Positions 1 to 8,292 of a DNA stretch of 52,121 nucleotides are shown here, in pieces (position 1 is the stretch's first letter; each line of letters begins with the position of its first letter). The stretch covers positions 1 to 52,121 of the forward strand of contig NZ_JAIQXX010000018.1 of assembly GCF_021887715.1 (NCBI RefSeq), read 5' to 3'. A program made the position numbers and the translations under genes. The notes under the pieces were generated by a model. That model saw only the letters and a list, made by a program, of their open reading frames with translations, made no database searches and had not been told where the DNA came from. The stretch is from Winogradskyella immobilis. Lineage in GTDB: Bacteria; Bacteroidota; Bacteroidia; Flavobacteriales; Flavobacteriaceae.

Positions 1-222
1 TAGCTTCACCGTGTATACTAACCTTATTTCTCTCTTTTGTTCTTTCTGATTAATATATCTAATGTAATAGATTGTAAACTTAAGACGTGTATAATGTATT
101 AAGGTAATAGCAGTTTCGAAACAAACCCCAACGTGCATAAATCTAGATTATCAAATAAAATTAACGACCTTTGAAAGATAATTAATTTAAATATGAGATT
201 CCTGCCTTCGCAGTAAGTTAAC

Positions 223-519
223 ATGGCAAAACGCAATAACGATAACCAATCTATACAAGATGTGCTCAAAGCCTTTGTAGATACTAATAATTTACAATCT
301 GGTTTAGACAAAGTTAATGTGCGTGAAGCATGGGCTAACCTTATGGGAAATGGCGTTAACAATTACACCACTGCAATAGAACTTAAACACCAAACTCTCT
401 ATGTACAATTAAGCTCTAGTGTATTACGTGAAGAATTAAGCTATGGTAATGAAAAAATTATAAAAATGCTCAACGAAGCCATTGGCAAAGCTATTATTAC
501 AAAACTCGTTTTACGGTAA
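223..519 (+). CDS. DUF721 (DciA-like) small protein
   Basis: A 98-residue protein of the DUF721 family, related to the C-terminal part of the bacterial helicase-loader family DciA. The sequence shows the family pattern: an N-terminal helix (SIQDVLKAFVD), a central W-x-N-L-MG segment (WANLMGNGV), then a beta hairpin with short hydrophobic strands (LYVQLSSSVLREEL) and a closing helix. The length is normal for Bacteroidota members, which lack the longer N-terminal part of DciA. The ATG follows a weak promoter-like TTCGC. It is not tightly coupled to the next gene, which starts 74 nt downstream. A helicase-loading role is inferred from family relation only. Confidence 0.85.
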   Translation: MAKRNNDNQSIQDVLKAFVDTNNLQSGLDKVNVREAWANLMGNGVNNYTTAIELKHQTLYVQLSSSVLREELSYGNEKIIKMLNEAIGKAIITKLVLR

Positions 520-593
520 CTGAAGTATTAAAGACTATTAAACTTTTTATTAATAATTATTTAGTATTTTCATAACTTCATAATATTGAATAC

Positions 594-3005
594 ATGAAAT
601 ACTTTAAGTTCCTGATATCCTTAATCTTAACTACTGGGATATTCTACGGATTAAACACCAAATTTGGCTCTATTCCACCTATCGGAAAATTTTTAAATCC
701 TTATTCTGGAGTTTGGCAAAATGAAACCGATGAGATTATTAATGGTTCAATTAGTATTCCTAATTTAAAGGAAACTGTAACTGTTCATTACGATGATCAA
801 TTAATACCACATATTTTTGCACAAAATGAAGCAGATTTATATAAAGCTCAAGGTTATATCACTGCTAAGCATCGTTTGTGGCAAATGGAATTTCAAACGT
901 ATGCAGCCGCAGGCCGATTATCTGAAATTATTGGAGAAGGAGCTTTAAATTACGATCGACAAGAACGTCGACGTGGCATGGGTTACGGAGCAGAACAAAC
1001 TTTAAAAGACATGCTTGCTGATCCAATTACTGGACCGCTAATGCAATCTTTTGCTGACGGAGTTAACAGCTATATCAATAGTTTAAGTCCTAATGATTAT
1101 CCTGTAGAATACAAATTACTCGATTATGCTCCAGAACCATGGACTACAAAAAAGACGGCTAACCTGCTTATGTATATGACAAAAATGCTTGCTGGTGGTG
1201 ATGATGATTTAGAATATACTAATATCCTTAGAAAGTTCGGTCAAGAACGTTTTGATATATTGTTTCCGGATTACTATCCTAATAATGATCCTGTAATACC
1301 AACAAACACTGATTGGAGTTTTATAGATGTTCCACAAACTCCACAACCGAATAGTCAAATAGTATTAGATTCTATTTCAGAAACTATAGAAAAACCACAC
1401 CCAGATAATGGGAGTAACAATTGGGCTGTAAGTCCGGGAAAATCGTATTCTGGTAATGCCATCTTAGCTAACGACCCACATTTAGGTTTAAACCTACCTT
1501 CTATTTGGTTTGTTATGCAATTGGCTACTCCAGAGCATAATTCTTTTGGAGCCACTTTACCAGGTGCTTTAGGTGTAGTATCTGGATTTAACCAATATTG
1601 TGCATGGGGAGAAACCAATGCCACTCGAGATGTTATAGATTGGTATAAAATTGAATTTAATGACGATAGAACTAAATATAAACATGATGGTATTTGGAAA
1701 GATGTCACTGTACGTATAGAAGACATAAAAATAAAAGGTAGAGAAAATTATAAAGATTCTGTATTGTATACACATCATGGTCCTGTAACCTATGATAAAA
1801 ATTATTTAGGTGACAATGCAAAAGCAGGTTATGCTATGCAATGGGTTGGCCATATGGGTGGCAACAATCAATTGACTCTAATAAAAATGAATCGTGGCAA
1901 AAATTATAACGATTATGTAGATGCTATTCAACATTTTATGGCGCCAGCGCAAAATTTTGTGTTTGCTTCAACTGAAGGAGACATTGCTTTATGGATCCAA
2001 GGAAAATTCCCTAACAAATGGAAAGGTCAAGGTCGCTTTTTAATGGATGGATCTAAATCTGAAAATGATTGGCAAAGTTACATACCTCAGCCATTTAATG
2101 CCCATACCAAAAACCCAGAGCGCGGTTTTGTTAGCTCTGCTAATCAACACCCATTTGATTCGCTTTATCCATATTATAACTATAATGATGGATATGAAGG
2201 CTACAGAAATAGAGTTATTAATGATTTTTTTAGAGCAAAAGAAAAGTTTACCATTCAAGATTTTAAAGATTTACATAACAATAATTATAATCTTAAAGCT
2301 GCTGATATTCTACCATTCATGTTAGAGAATATGGATATTAATAGTTTAAATACAGAAGAAAAAGAAGCGTATCATATTTTAAAATCTTGGAAATACAATA
2401 ATGACATTGATGAAATTGCGCCTAGTTTATGGAGCAATTGGTGGTCTAAATTGTATCGTTTAACTTGGGATGAATTTAATATTGAAGACTTAGCGTTAAG
2501 TTGGCCATTTTCTCGACAAACCATGCATCTTTACAAAACCAAAGGAGATGATACTTTTATGGATATTATTGACACACCAGAAAAAGAAACAGCTAAAGAT
2601 TTATTCCTTATTAGTTTTAAAGATGCCGTAAAATCTATTAATGAATGGAAAGCTAAAAATGGAGATTACAAATGGGGCGACTATCAAGCCACTTACGCTG
2701 GTCATTTATTACAAGCACTTCCTGCATTTTCACGTTTTAATATCCCAATTGGAGGTGGAAGAAGTATAGTAAACGCCACATCTGAAAATCATGGACCATC
2801 TTGGCGTATGATTGTTGAAATGACTTCACCACCAACAGCATTAGGCATATATCCAGGTGGCCAATCTGGAAATCCAGGAAGTAAATATTACGATAATTAT
2901 ATAGATGATTGGGCTGCCGGAAAATATAACACGCTCAATTTTATGCAAAGCGCAAATGGAGACTCTAGCGTTATCTCAACTCAAACACTAACACCAAATG
3001 AATAA
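594..3005 (+). CDS. Penicillin acylase family protein (Ntn hydrolase)
   Basis: An 803-residue member of the penicillin amidase family (N-terminal nucleophile hydrolases that cut amide bonds of acylated substrates such as beta-lactams, N-acyl homoserine lactones or acyl-peptides). Residues 1-25 form a signal or anchor segment, so it should be periplasmic. The alpha chain includes Y-I-T-A-K-H-R-L-W-Q-M-E and AAGRLSE near residues 87-115. The motif GSNNWAVSPG follows, and the self-cleavage site should be before Ser274, which becomes the beta-chain nucleophile. Further family marks are NDPHLGL and the late SENHGPSWRM. Its stop overlaps the next ORF by 8 nt, so the two are co-transcribed. The substrate is unknown; N-acyl homoserine lactone breakdown is possible but only inferred. 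Confidence 0.92.
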   Translation: MKYFKFLISLILTTGIFYGLNTKFGSIPPIGKFLNPYSGVWQNETDEIINGSISIPNLKETVTVHYDDQLIPHIFAQNEADLYKAQGYITAKHRLWQMEFQTYAAAGRLSEIIGEGALNYDRQERRRGMGYGAEQTLKDMLADPITGPLMQSFADGVNSYINSLSPNDYPVEYKLLDYAPEPWTTKKTANLLMYMTKMLAGGDDDLEYTNILRKFGQERFDILFPDYYPNNDPVIPTNTDWSFIDVPQTPQPNSQIVLDSISETIEKPHPDNGSNNWAVSPGKSYSGNAILANDPHLGLNLPSIWFVMQLATPEHNSFGATLPGALGVVSGFNQYCAWGETNATRDVIDWYKIEFNDDRTKYKHDGIWKDVTVRIEDIKIKGRENYKDSVLYTHHGPVTYDKNYLGDNAKAGYAMQWVGHMGGNNQLTLIKMNRGKNYNDYVDAIQHFMAPAQNFVFASTEGDIALWIQGKFPNKWKGQGRFLMDGSKSENDWQSYIPQPFNAHTKNPERGFVSSANQHPFDSLYPYYNYNDGYEGYRNRVINDFFRAKEKFTIQDFKDLHNNNYNLKAADILPFMLENMDINSLNTEEKEAYHILKSWKYNNDIDEIAPSLWSNWWSKLYRLTWDEFNIEDLALSWPFSRQTMHLYKTKGDDTFMDIIDTPEKETAKDLFLISFKDAVKSINEWKAKNGDYKWGDYQATYAGHLLQALPAFSRFNIPIGGGRSIVNATSENHGPSWRMIVEMTSPPTALGIYPGGQSGNPGSKYYDNYIDDWAAGKYNTLNFMQSANGDSSVISTQTLTPNE

Positions 3006-3351
3006 GTCTATCATTAATTTTATAATAACCATTATACTCGCTTTTGTATTTTCTTTATTTCTGCCATGGTGGTCTGTAATGCTCGCTGGTTTTTTAAGTG
3101 CTTTGTTTGTGCCTCTAAAACATTCATCTGTATTTTTTATACCATTCTTAGCGATAGTTATATTTTGGGGTATTTATGCTTTTACATTAAGTAGTGGCAA
3201 TGATTTTATTTTGGCAAAACGTATTGCAGTATTATTACCTTTAGGTGGTAACCCTTATGTTTTAATACTTGTTACAGGAATTATTGGTGGAATCGCTGCT
3301 GGCTTAGCCGCCATCTTTGGTAAGCAATGCCAATTATTATTAAAGAAATAA
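2998..3351 (+). CDS. Small integral membrane protein, function unknown
   Basis: A 117-residue protein with about four hydrophobic segments (roughly residues 6-24, 25-40, 44-64 and 80-108) and a short basic C-terminus ending in KK. The start overlaps the end of the penicillin acylase gene by 8 nt, and the nitrilase gene begins 10 nt after its stop, so it sits inside a compact operon. The glycine-rich last helix (GIIGGIAAGLAAIFG) is typical of a packed membrane helix. I do not recognise a functional family. Context suggests a membrane partner of one of the neighbouring hydrolases, but nothing in the sequence proves it. Confidence 0.75.
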   Translation: MNKSIINFIITIILAFVFSLFLPWWSVMLAGFLSALFVPLKHSSVFFIPFLAIVIFWGIYAFTLSSGNDFILAKRIAVLLPLGGNPYVLILVTGIIGGIAAGLAAIFGKQCQLLLKK

Positions 3352-3361
3352 AGATTTACAA

Positions 3362-4297
3362 ATGAAAGTAAAAGTATGCTTAATTCAAGATAGTCCTGTT
3401 TTTTTCGATAAAGACAAAACCATAGCTAAGATTGAAAATTTAGTGAAGACATATGCCAAGCAAGGTTGTGAGCTCATCGTATTTCCAGAATCTTTTATTC
3501 CTGGTTATCCACGAGGTTTTTCTTTTGGTGCTGTTATTGGTAGCAGAACAGATGAAGGTAGAGCATTATATACAGAATATTACAATAACAGCTTAGATAT
3601 AGAAAGTGAGGATTTAAAACGTCTTGAAAAACTTTCTAAAACTGAGAATGTGTATTTGGTTATTGGAGCAACAGAAAAACAAAAAACAAACGGTAGTTTG
3701 TATTGTTCTATGCTCTACATTTCGCCTACCGATGGTTTACTCGGGACGCATCGAAAAATAAAACCTACTGGTACAGAACGTATTATTTGGGGAGAAGCTA
3801 ATGGTGATGCGTTAGTGGCTTTTAACACTAAAATAGGAAAACTTGGCGGGCTCATTTGCTGGGAAAATTATATGCCTTTAGCACGTATGTCTATGTACAA
3901 AAAAGGTGTTGAAATATACATTGCTCCTACTGCAGATTCTAGAGATGAATGGACAGCAACCATGCAGCATATTGCTTTAGAAGGTCGTTGTTATGTTTTA
4001 GGATGTAATCAGTTTTTTACTAAATCCATGTATCCTGAACGTTATAAGTCTTTAGTAAAAAATGAACCGGAAAACCTATGTCGTGGCGGAAGCATTATTG
4101 TTTCCCCTTTGGGTAAAATTATAGAAGGCCCATTGTTTGATAAAGCTGGAGCGTTGATTGCAGAATTAGATTTAGATACAATTAGTCATAGTAAACTAGA
4201 TTTTGATGTCATAGGCCATTATTCAAGAGATGATATTTTTCAGTTTAATGCTATCAATCAACCAGATATTATTCAAGAAAAAGATATAAAATCTTAG
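3362..4297 (+). CDS. Nitrilase / carbon-nitrogen hydrolase
   Basis: A 311-residue nitrilase-superfamily enzyme. The catalytic triad is visible: Glu43 in FPESFIPGYP, Lys132 in HRKIKPTGTER and Cys166 in GGLICWENYMP. The aromatic CWENYMPL context and GYPRGFSFG loop match true nitrilases (nitrile to carboxylic acid plus ammonia) better than amidases or N-carbamoylases. The length is right for the branch. There is no signal peptide, so it acts in the cytoplasm, unlike the periplasmic acylase at the head of the same run. The substrate cannot be read from sequence. Spacing of 10 nt upstream and 39 nt downstream supports one transcript. Confidence 0.93.
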   Translation: MKVKVCLIQDSPVFFDKDKTIAKIENLVKTYAKQGCELIVFPESFIPGYPRGFSFGAVIGSRTDEGRALYTEYYNNSLDIESEDLKRLEKLSKTENVYLVIGATEKQKTNGSLYCSMLYISPTDGLLGTHRKIKPTGTERIIWGEANGDALVAFNTKIGKLGGLICWENYMPLARMSMYKKGVEIYIAPTADSRDEWTATMQHIALEGRCYVLGCNQFFTKSMYPERYKSLVKNEPENLCRGGSIIVSPLGKIIEGPLFDKAGALIAELDLDTISHSKLDFDVIGHYSRDDIFQFNAINQPDIIQEKDIKS

Positions 4298-4336
4298 TCT
4301 TAGTTAACTTCTGGTATAAAAAGCGACATATCTTAC

Positions 4337-5425
4337 ATGAATACTTCTTTACTCTTTTTACCTGATATTTCTGGATTTACTGAATTTGTTCAAAATACTG
4401 AAGTAGAACATAGTCAGCATGTTATTTCAGAATTATTAGAGGTTCTTATAGAAGCTAATACTGAGCAATTGCAACTTGCCGAGATTGAAGGTGATGCCTT
4501 GTTTTTTTACAAAGAAAACGAAATCCCTTCTTTAGAAAGACTACTAGCGCAAGTAGAACACATGTTTACTGCATTTTATAGTCATTTAAAGCTTTTAGAA
4601 AAAAACAGAATCTGTCCTTGTAATGCCTGCTCTTCTGCACCTAAATTACAACTTAAAATTGTAGCGCATTGTGGTGACTTACAATATATAACTGTACAGA
4701 ATAACAGAAAACCTTTTGGTGCTCAGGTTATTGAAGCACATCGTTTAATGAAAAATTCTGTAGCTAGTGATAATTATGTATTGTTGAGTGAAAATTTAAC
4801 CAGTCATATTGGCTTAACAGAAGTATATCAGACTAAACTTTTCAACTTTAATCATGGTAATAATACCTACGATGGTAAACAGATTAATTATTTGTTTTCT
4901 ATTATTGATAAAAACGAATTAAAACTAAAACCATTAAATCAGGCAAAGACAGTAAACCTAGATAAACCTGCAACATTAACTTTTGAAAAAGAGTTCCCTA
5001 TTTCTGCAAATCAGTTATTAGAATATATTACAAACTACAGTTACAGAAAGCATTGGGTTAAACATGTCAATGATTTTGAATTTAAACATAATGAAGTTAC
5101 GAGAATAGGAAGTGAACACGTTTGTGTTATTAACGAAGATCATTTTAATTTTACAACCATTATAAAAGATGTAAAACCAGGTGAATTAGTTTATGGAGAA
5201 AAGACAACCAGTCCACCGCCTGTAGATGAATTATATCAGTTTTTTGTTATAACCCCTTTAACATCCAATACCTGTAAATTAACTGTTGATGTTCACTTAG
5301 AAGCTAAATCTATTATTAAAAAAATGATAATTTTAATGTTTATGAAAAAAGCTATGCGCAAAAATATAGGTGAAAGTGTAGAACAATTATTTGTATTTGT
5401 AAACTCTAAAGAAAATAGCAGATAA
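4337..5425 (+). CDS. DUF2652 cyclase-like domain plus SRPBCC domain protein
   Basis: A 362-residue two-domain protein. Residues 1-195 are a DUF2652 domain that looks like a class III adenylate/guanylate cyclase fold: FLPDISGFTEF with Asp10, IEGDALFF with Asp53 (both metal-ligand positions), a cyclase-like strand LKIVAHCGD, and VIEAHRL where Arg136 lines up with the transition-state Arg while the usual Asn is absent. A Cys group (C93, C95, C98, C112) is unusual for cyclases. Residues about 210-355 look like a START/SRPBCC fold (EFPISANQLLEYI, HWVKHVNDFEF) that binds hydrophobic ligands. It may be a ligand-controlled nucleotide enzyme or a non-catalytic relic. Last gene of the acylase-nitrilase run. 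Confidence 0.82.
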   Translation: MNTSLLFLPDISGFTEFVQNTEVEHSQHVISELLEVLIEANTEQLQLAEIEGDALFFYKENEIPSLERLLAQVEHMFTAFYSHLKLLEKNRICPCNACSSAPKLQLKIVAHCGDLQYITVQNNRKPFGAQVIEAHRLMKNSVASDNYVLLSENLTSHIGLTEVYQTKLFNFNHGNNTYDGKQINYLFSIIDKNELKLKPLNQAKTVNLDKPATLTFEKEFPISANQLLEYITNYSYRKHWVKHVNDFEFKHNEVTRIGSEHVCVINEDHFNFTTIIKDVKPGELVYGEKTTSPPPVDELYQFFVITPLTSNTCKLTVDVHLEAKSIIKKMIILMFMKKAMRKNIGESVEQLFVFVNSKENSR

Positions 5426-5556
5426 CTTGTTTTTATAATCGCACACAATAGAGTCTTTTATCGTTTTAAATTTTTATTCAAATTCATGATGTAATTCTTC
5501 AATAATACTGACCTAAAGTATAGTATTAATTAAAAGAAAATTCGTTCTATAAACAA

Positions 5557-5587
5557 TTGTGTATTCCGTTTGGTCTTATTACTTTAG
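5557..5587 (+). promoter_or_regulatory. Promoter of the rel gene
   Basis: TTG at 5557-5559, a 20-nt spacer, then TACTTTAG at 5580-5587 (one change from TAnnTTTG). The box lies 4 nt before the ATG at 5592, so the transcript is likely leaderless. A GTG at 5559 would lie upstream of the -7 box and is therefore rejected as start. Confidence 0.5.
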
Positions 5588-5591
5588 TTCT

Positions 5592-7799
5592 ATGACTGAG
5601 GAAGCTATTGAAAAAGAAAACGCAGCAATTGCAAAAGCTTATAAAGAACTTTTAAAAGTAAGCTATCAAACTTTAAGCAGAGATGATAAAAAATTAATTC
5701 GTCATGCCTTTGAGGTTGCTCTTGATGCGCATAAAGAACAGCGCAGAAAGTCTGGTGAAGCTTATATTTTTCACCCTATTGCTGTTGCAAAAATAGTAGC
5801 TCAAGAAATCGGTTTGGATGCAACTAGTATTGCCGCAGCATTACTTCATGATGTTGTAGAGGATAATCCTAATTATACCATTGCAGATATAGAACGTCTT
5901 TTTGGAGAAACCGTAGCTCGAATCGTTGATGGGCTTACCAAAATATCTTCTTTAAAGAAGGATTTAGACGTGTCTTTACAGGCGGAAAACTTCCGCAAAA
6001 TGCTGTTGACACTTAATGATGATGTTCGTGTTATTATCATTAAAATTGCCGATCGTTTACACAATATGCAGACTATGGACAGTATGCGTCCAGACAAGCA
6101 AGTTAAAATTGCATCAGAAACATTATACATATATGCACCACTAGCTCATAGAATTGGACTTTATAATATAAAAACAGAGTTAGAAGATTTAGGTTTAAAA
6201 TATACTGAACCCGAAATTTACAATGACTTGTTTAATAAAATTAAGGATAGTAAAGAAGAACAAGATGCTTATATAAAAGCCTTTTCTAAAATAATAAAAG
6301 ACTCTTTAAACAAAGAAGGGTTTGACTATGAAATTAAAGGGCGTCCAAAATCCATCTTTAGTATACGGCGTAAAATGGTAAAACAAGGTGTGTCTTTTGA
6401 TGAAGTATACGACAAATTTGCTGTTAGAATTATTTACAGGTCAGAGGTAGAAGATGAGAAATTTATGGCTTGGAAAATATACTCTGTAGTTACCGACCAT
6501 TTCACACCGAATCCTATTCGATTAAGAGATTGGATTTCGTCACCAAAATCTACAGGTTATGAAGCCTTACATATTACTGTAGTTGGACCTAAAAGTAATT
6601 GGGTAGAAGTTCAAATACGTAGTGAACGTATGAATGAGATTGCTGAAAAAGGTTATGCAGCACATTATAAATACAAAAACAAAGACGACAAGGAAGATAG
6701 CCTTGATATCTGGATTAATCGTTTGCAAGAAGCTTTAGAAAATAATGAGGCAGATGCTGTAGATTTTGTAGAGCAATTTAAACTCAACTTATATTCAAAA
6801 GAAATTTTTGTTTTCTCACCTAAAGGAGATTTAAAATCTTTGCCAAAAGGAGCCACACCTTTAGATTTTGCATTTAGTATTCATACTGAAGTTGGTATGA
6901 AAACACGTGGCGCAAAGGTCAATGGAAAATTGGTGCCTTTAAGTCAAGAATTACAAAGTGGAGATCGTGTAGAAATTTTAACTTCTGAGAATACAAAACC
7001 AAATACCAACTGGCTAGATTATGCGTCTACAGCACGTGCAAGAAGTAAAATAAAATCGTACCTCAATGCTGACAAAAAAGAAATGGCTGAAGAAGGTAAA
7101 GAAATTTTACGCCGCAAACTAAAACAACTTAAAATAACACTTAACGAGAAATCCGTTAATGAATTGGTGAGTTATTTTAAACTAAGTACTTCCTTAGATT
7201 TGTTTTATCGAATGGGTATTGGCAGTATAGATAATGCTATGCTTAAAGCATACGCTGCTTCTCGTAGTAATGTTTTTGTTAGTTATATAAAAAATAAAAT
7301 ACGTAAACCAGAAACTCCTAAGGATATCAATAAAGATGAAATTACATCTAATTATGATATGCTTGTCTTTGGTAAAGAAGAAGAAAAACTTAACTATACA
7401 ATAGCCAATTGTTGCAATCCTATACCTGGTGATAAAGTTTTTGGTTTTGTAACCATAAATGATGGTATAAAAGTTCATAAAAAAAACTGCCCTAATGCAT
7501 TAAGCTTACAATCTAATTATGCCTACCGCATTATGCAGGCAAAATGGATAGATTCTTCGCAACAAGAATACACATCACAAATTATACTTTCTGGATTAGA
7601 TGATATAGGCCTAGTCAATGATGTTACTAAAGTTATTTCTTCTAATATGCATGTTAATATGAAAAGCTTAAGTTTTTCTAGTGATGACGGTATTTTTTCA
7701 GGAAAAATAACTGTTATAGTAAAGAACAAAACTATGCTTAAAAAATTAATGAGTAATCTTAAAAAAATTAATGGTATTGATAAGGTAACTAGAGTATAA
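5592..7799 (+). CDS. Bifunctional (p)ppGpp synthetase/hydrolase (Rel/SpoT)
   Basis: A 735-residue enzyme that makes and degrades the alarmone (p)ppGpp. Domains in order: HD hydrolase with FHPIAVAKI (about residue 60) and the active LLHDVVEDN (about 85); synthetase with KGRPKSIFSIRRKM, a FAVRII strand and SPKSTGYEALH; TGS domain (EIFVFSPKGDLKSLPKGATPLD); the zinc-finger-like NCCNPIPGD near residue 606; and a C-terminal ACT domain. The charged motif before SPK is RLRD, basic like the RxKD of bifunctional enzymes rather than the EXDD of synthetase-only RelA. The hydrolase residues look intact, so both activities are expected. A longer GTG start at 5559 would add 11 residues, but the promoter argues for ATG 5592. 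The Fur-family gene follows after 25 nt. Confidence 0.93.
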   Translation: MTEEAIEKENAAIAKAYKELLKVSYQTLSRDDKKLIRHAFEVALDAHKEQRRKSGEAYIFHPIAVAKIVAQEIGLDATSIAAALLHDVVEDNPNYTIADIERLFGETVARIVDGLTKISSLKKDLDVSLQAENFRKMLLTLNDDVRVIIIKIADRLHNMQTMDSMRPDKQVKIASETLYIYAPLAHRIGLYNIKTELEDLGLKYTEPEIYNDLFNKIKDSKEEQDAYIKAFSKIIKDSLNKEGFDYEIKGRPKSIFSIRRKMVKQGVSFDEVYDKFAVRIIYRSEVEDEKFMAWKIYSVVTDHFTPNPIRLRDWISSPKSTGYEALHITVVGPKSNWVEVQIRSERMNEIAEKGYAAHYKYKNKDDKEDSLDIWINRLQEALENNEADAVDFVEQFKLNLYSKEIFVFSPKGDLKSLPKGATPLDFAFSIHTEVGMKTRGAKVNGKLVPLSQELQSGDRVEILTSENTKPNTNWLDYASTARARSKIKSYLNADKKEMAEEGKEILRRKLKQLKITLNEKSVNELVSYFKLSTSLDLFYRMGIGSIDNAMLKAYAASRSNVFVSYIKNKIRKPETPKDINKDEITSNYDMLVFGKEEEKLNYTIANCCNPIPGDKVFGFVTINDGIKVHKKNCPNALSLQSNYAYRIMQAKWIDSSQQEYTSQIILSGLDDIGLVNDVTKVISSNMHVNMKSLSFSSDDGIFSGKITVIVKNKTMLKKLMSNLKKINGIDKVTRV

Positions 7800-7807
7800 A
7801 TTTTGTT

Positions 7808-7815
7808 TAAATTTG
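7808..7815 (+). promoter_or_regulatory. -7 promoter box before the Fur-family gene
   Basis: TAAATTTG fits the Bacteroidota -7 consensus exactly and lies 9 nt before the ATG at 7825. It would give a very short or absent 5' leader. I see no clear TTG element 17-23 nt upstream, so read-through from rel probably also contributes. Confidence 0.45.
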
Positions 7816-7824
7816 TAGCTTAAT

Positions 7825-8283
7825 ATGAATGCAACTACAGGAGAAAGTAACCAAGAAATAGTAAAACGTGTTTTTACAAATTTTCTAGAAGAAAAAGGAC
7901 ACAGGAAAACACCTGAGCGTTATGCTATACTTCAAGAAATCTATGATAGCGAAGAACATTTTTATATAGAATCTTTATATATAAAGATGAAGAATAAAAA
8001 TTATCGTGTAAGTCGTGCTACATTATACAACACTATAGAGTTACTTTTAGAATGTGCTTTAGTTCGCAAACATCAGTTTGGTCAAAATCAAGCACATTAC
8101 GAAAAATCTTATTTCGATAAACAACACGACCATGTCATTTTAACTGATACTGGAGAGGTTATAGAATTTTGTGATCCTCGCATTCAATCTATAAAGAAAA
8201 CTATTGAAGAGGTTTTTGATATTGAAATCAATAATCACTCACTCTACTTTTACGGAACAAAGAAACAAAACAAAACAAACTAA
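7825..8283 (+). CDS. Fur-family metal-dependent transcriptional regulator
   Basis: A 152-residue winged-helix regulator. The N-terminal half has the Fur DNA-binding pattern ([14 protein letters not shown] and the recognition helix [13 protein letters not shown]). The C-terminal dimer domain keeps [15 protein letters not shown] followed by D-x-R-I, which carries part of the regulatory metal site. The CxxC pairs that hold structural zinc in classical Fur are missing: the first is replaced by ILTDTG and there is no second pair. This is common in the Bacteroidota branch. Whether it answers to iron, zinc, manganese or peroxide cannot be decided. purA begins 9 nt after the stop. Confidence 0.9.
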   Translation: MNATTGESNQEIVKRVFTNFLEEKGHRKTPERYAILQEIYDSEEHFYIESLYIKMKNKNYRVSRATLYNTIELLLECALVRKHQFGQNQAHYEKSYFDKQHDHVILTDTGEVIEFCDPRIQSIKKTIEEVFDIEINNHSLYFYGTKKQNKTN

Positions 8284-8292
8284 CTTTTTATA

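Noticed and set aside
1..138. Open minus-strand frame from ATG 138 running off the left edge
   Set aside because: Forty-five codons, basic and without a recognisable motif; it does not match the expected RecF N-terminus. It may be chance in AT-rich DNA, and the window ends before it can be judged.
99..362. Minus-strand frame overlapping DUF721
   Set aside because: Lies mostly antisense to a conserved gene and shows no domain or promoter.
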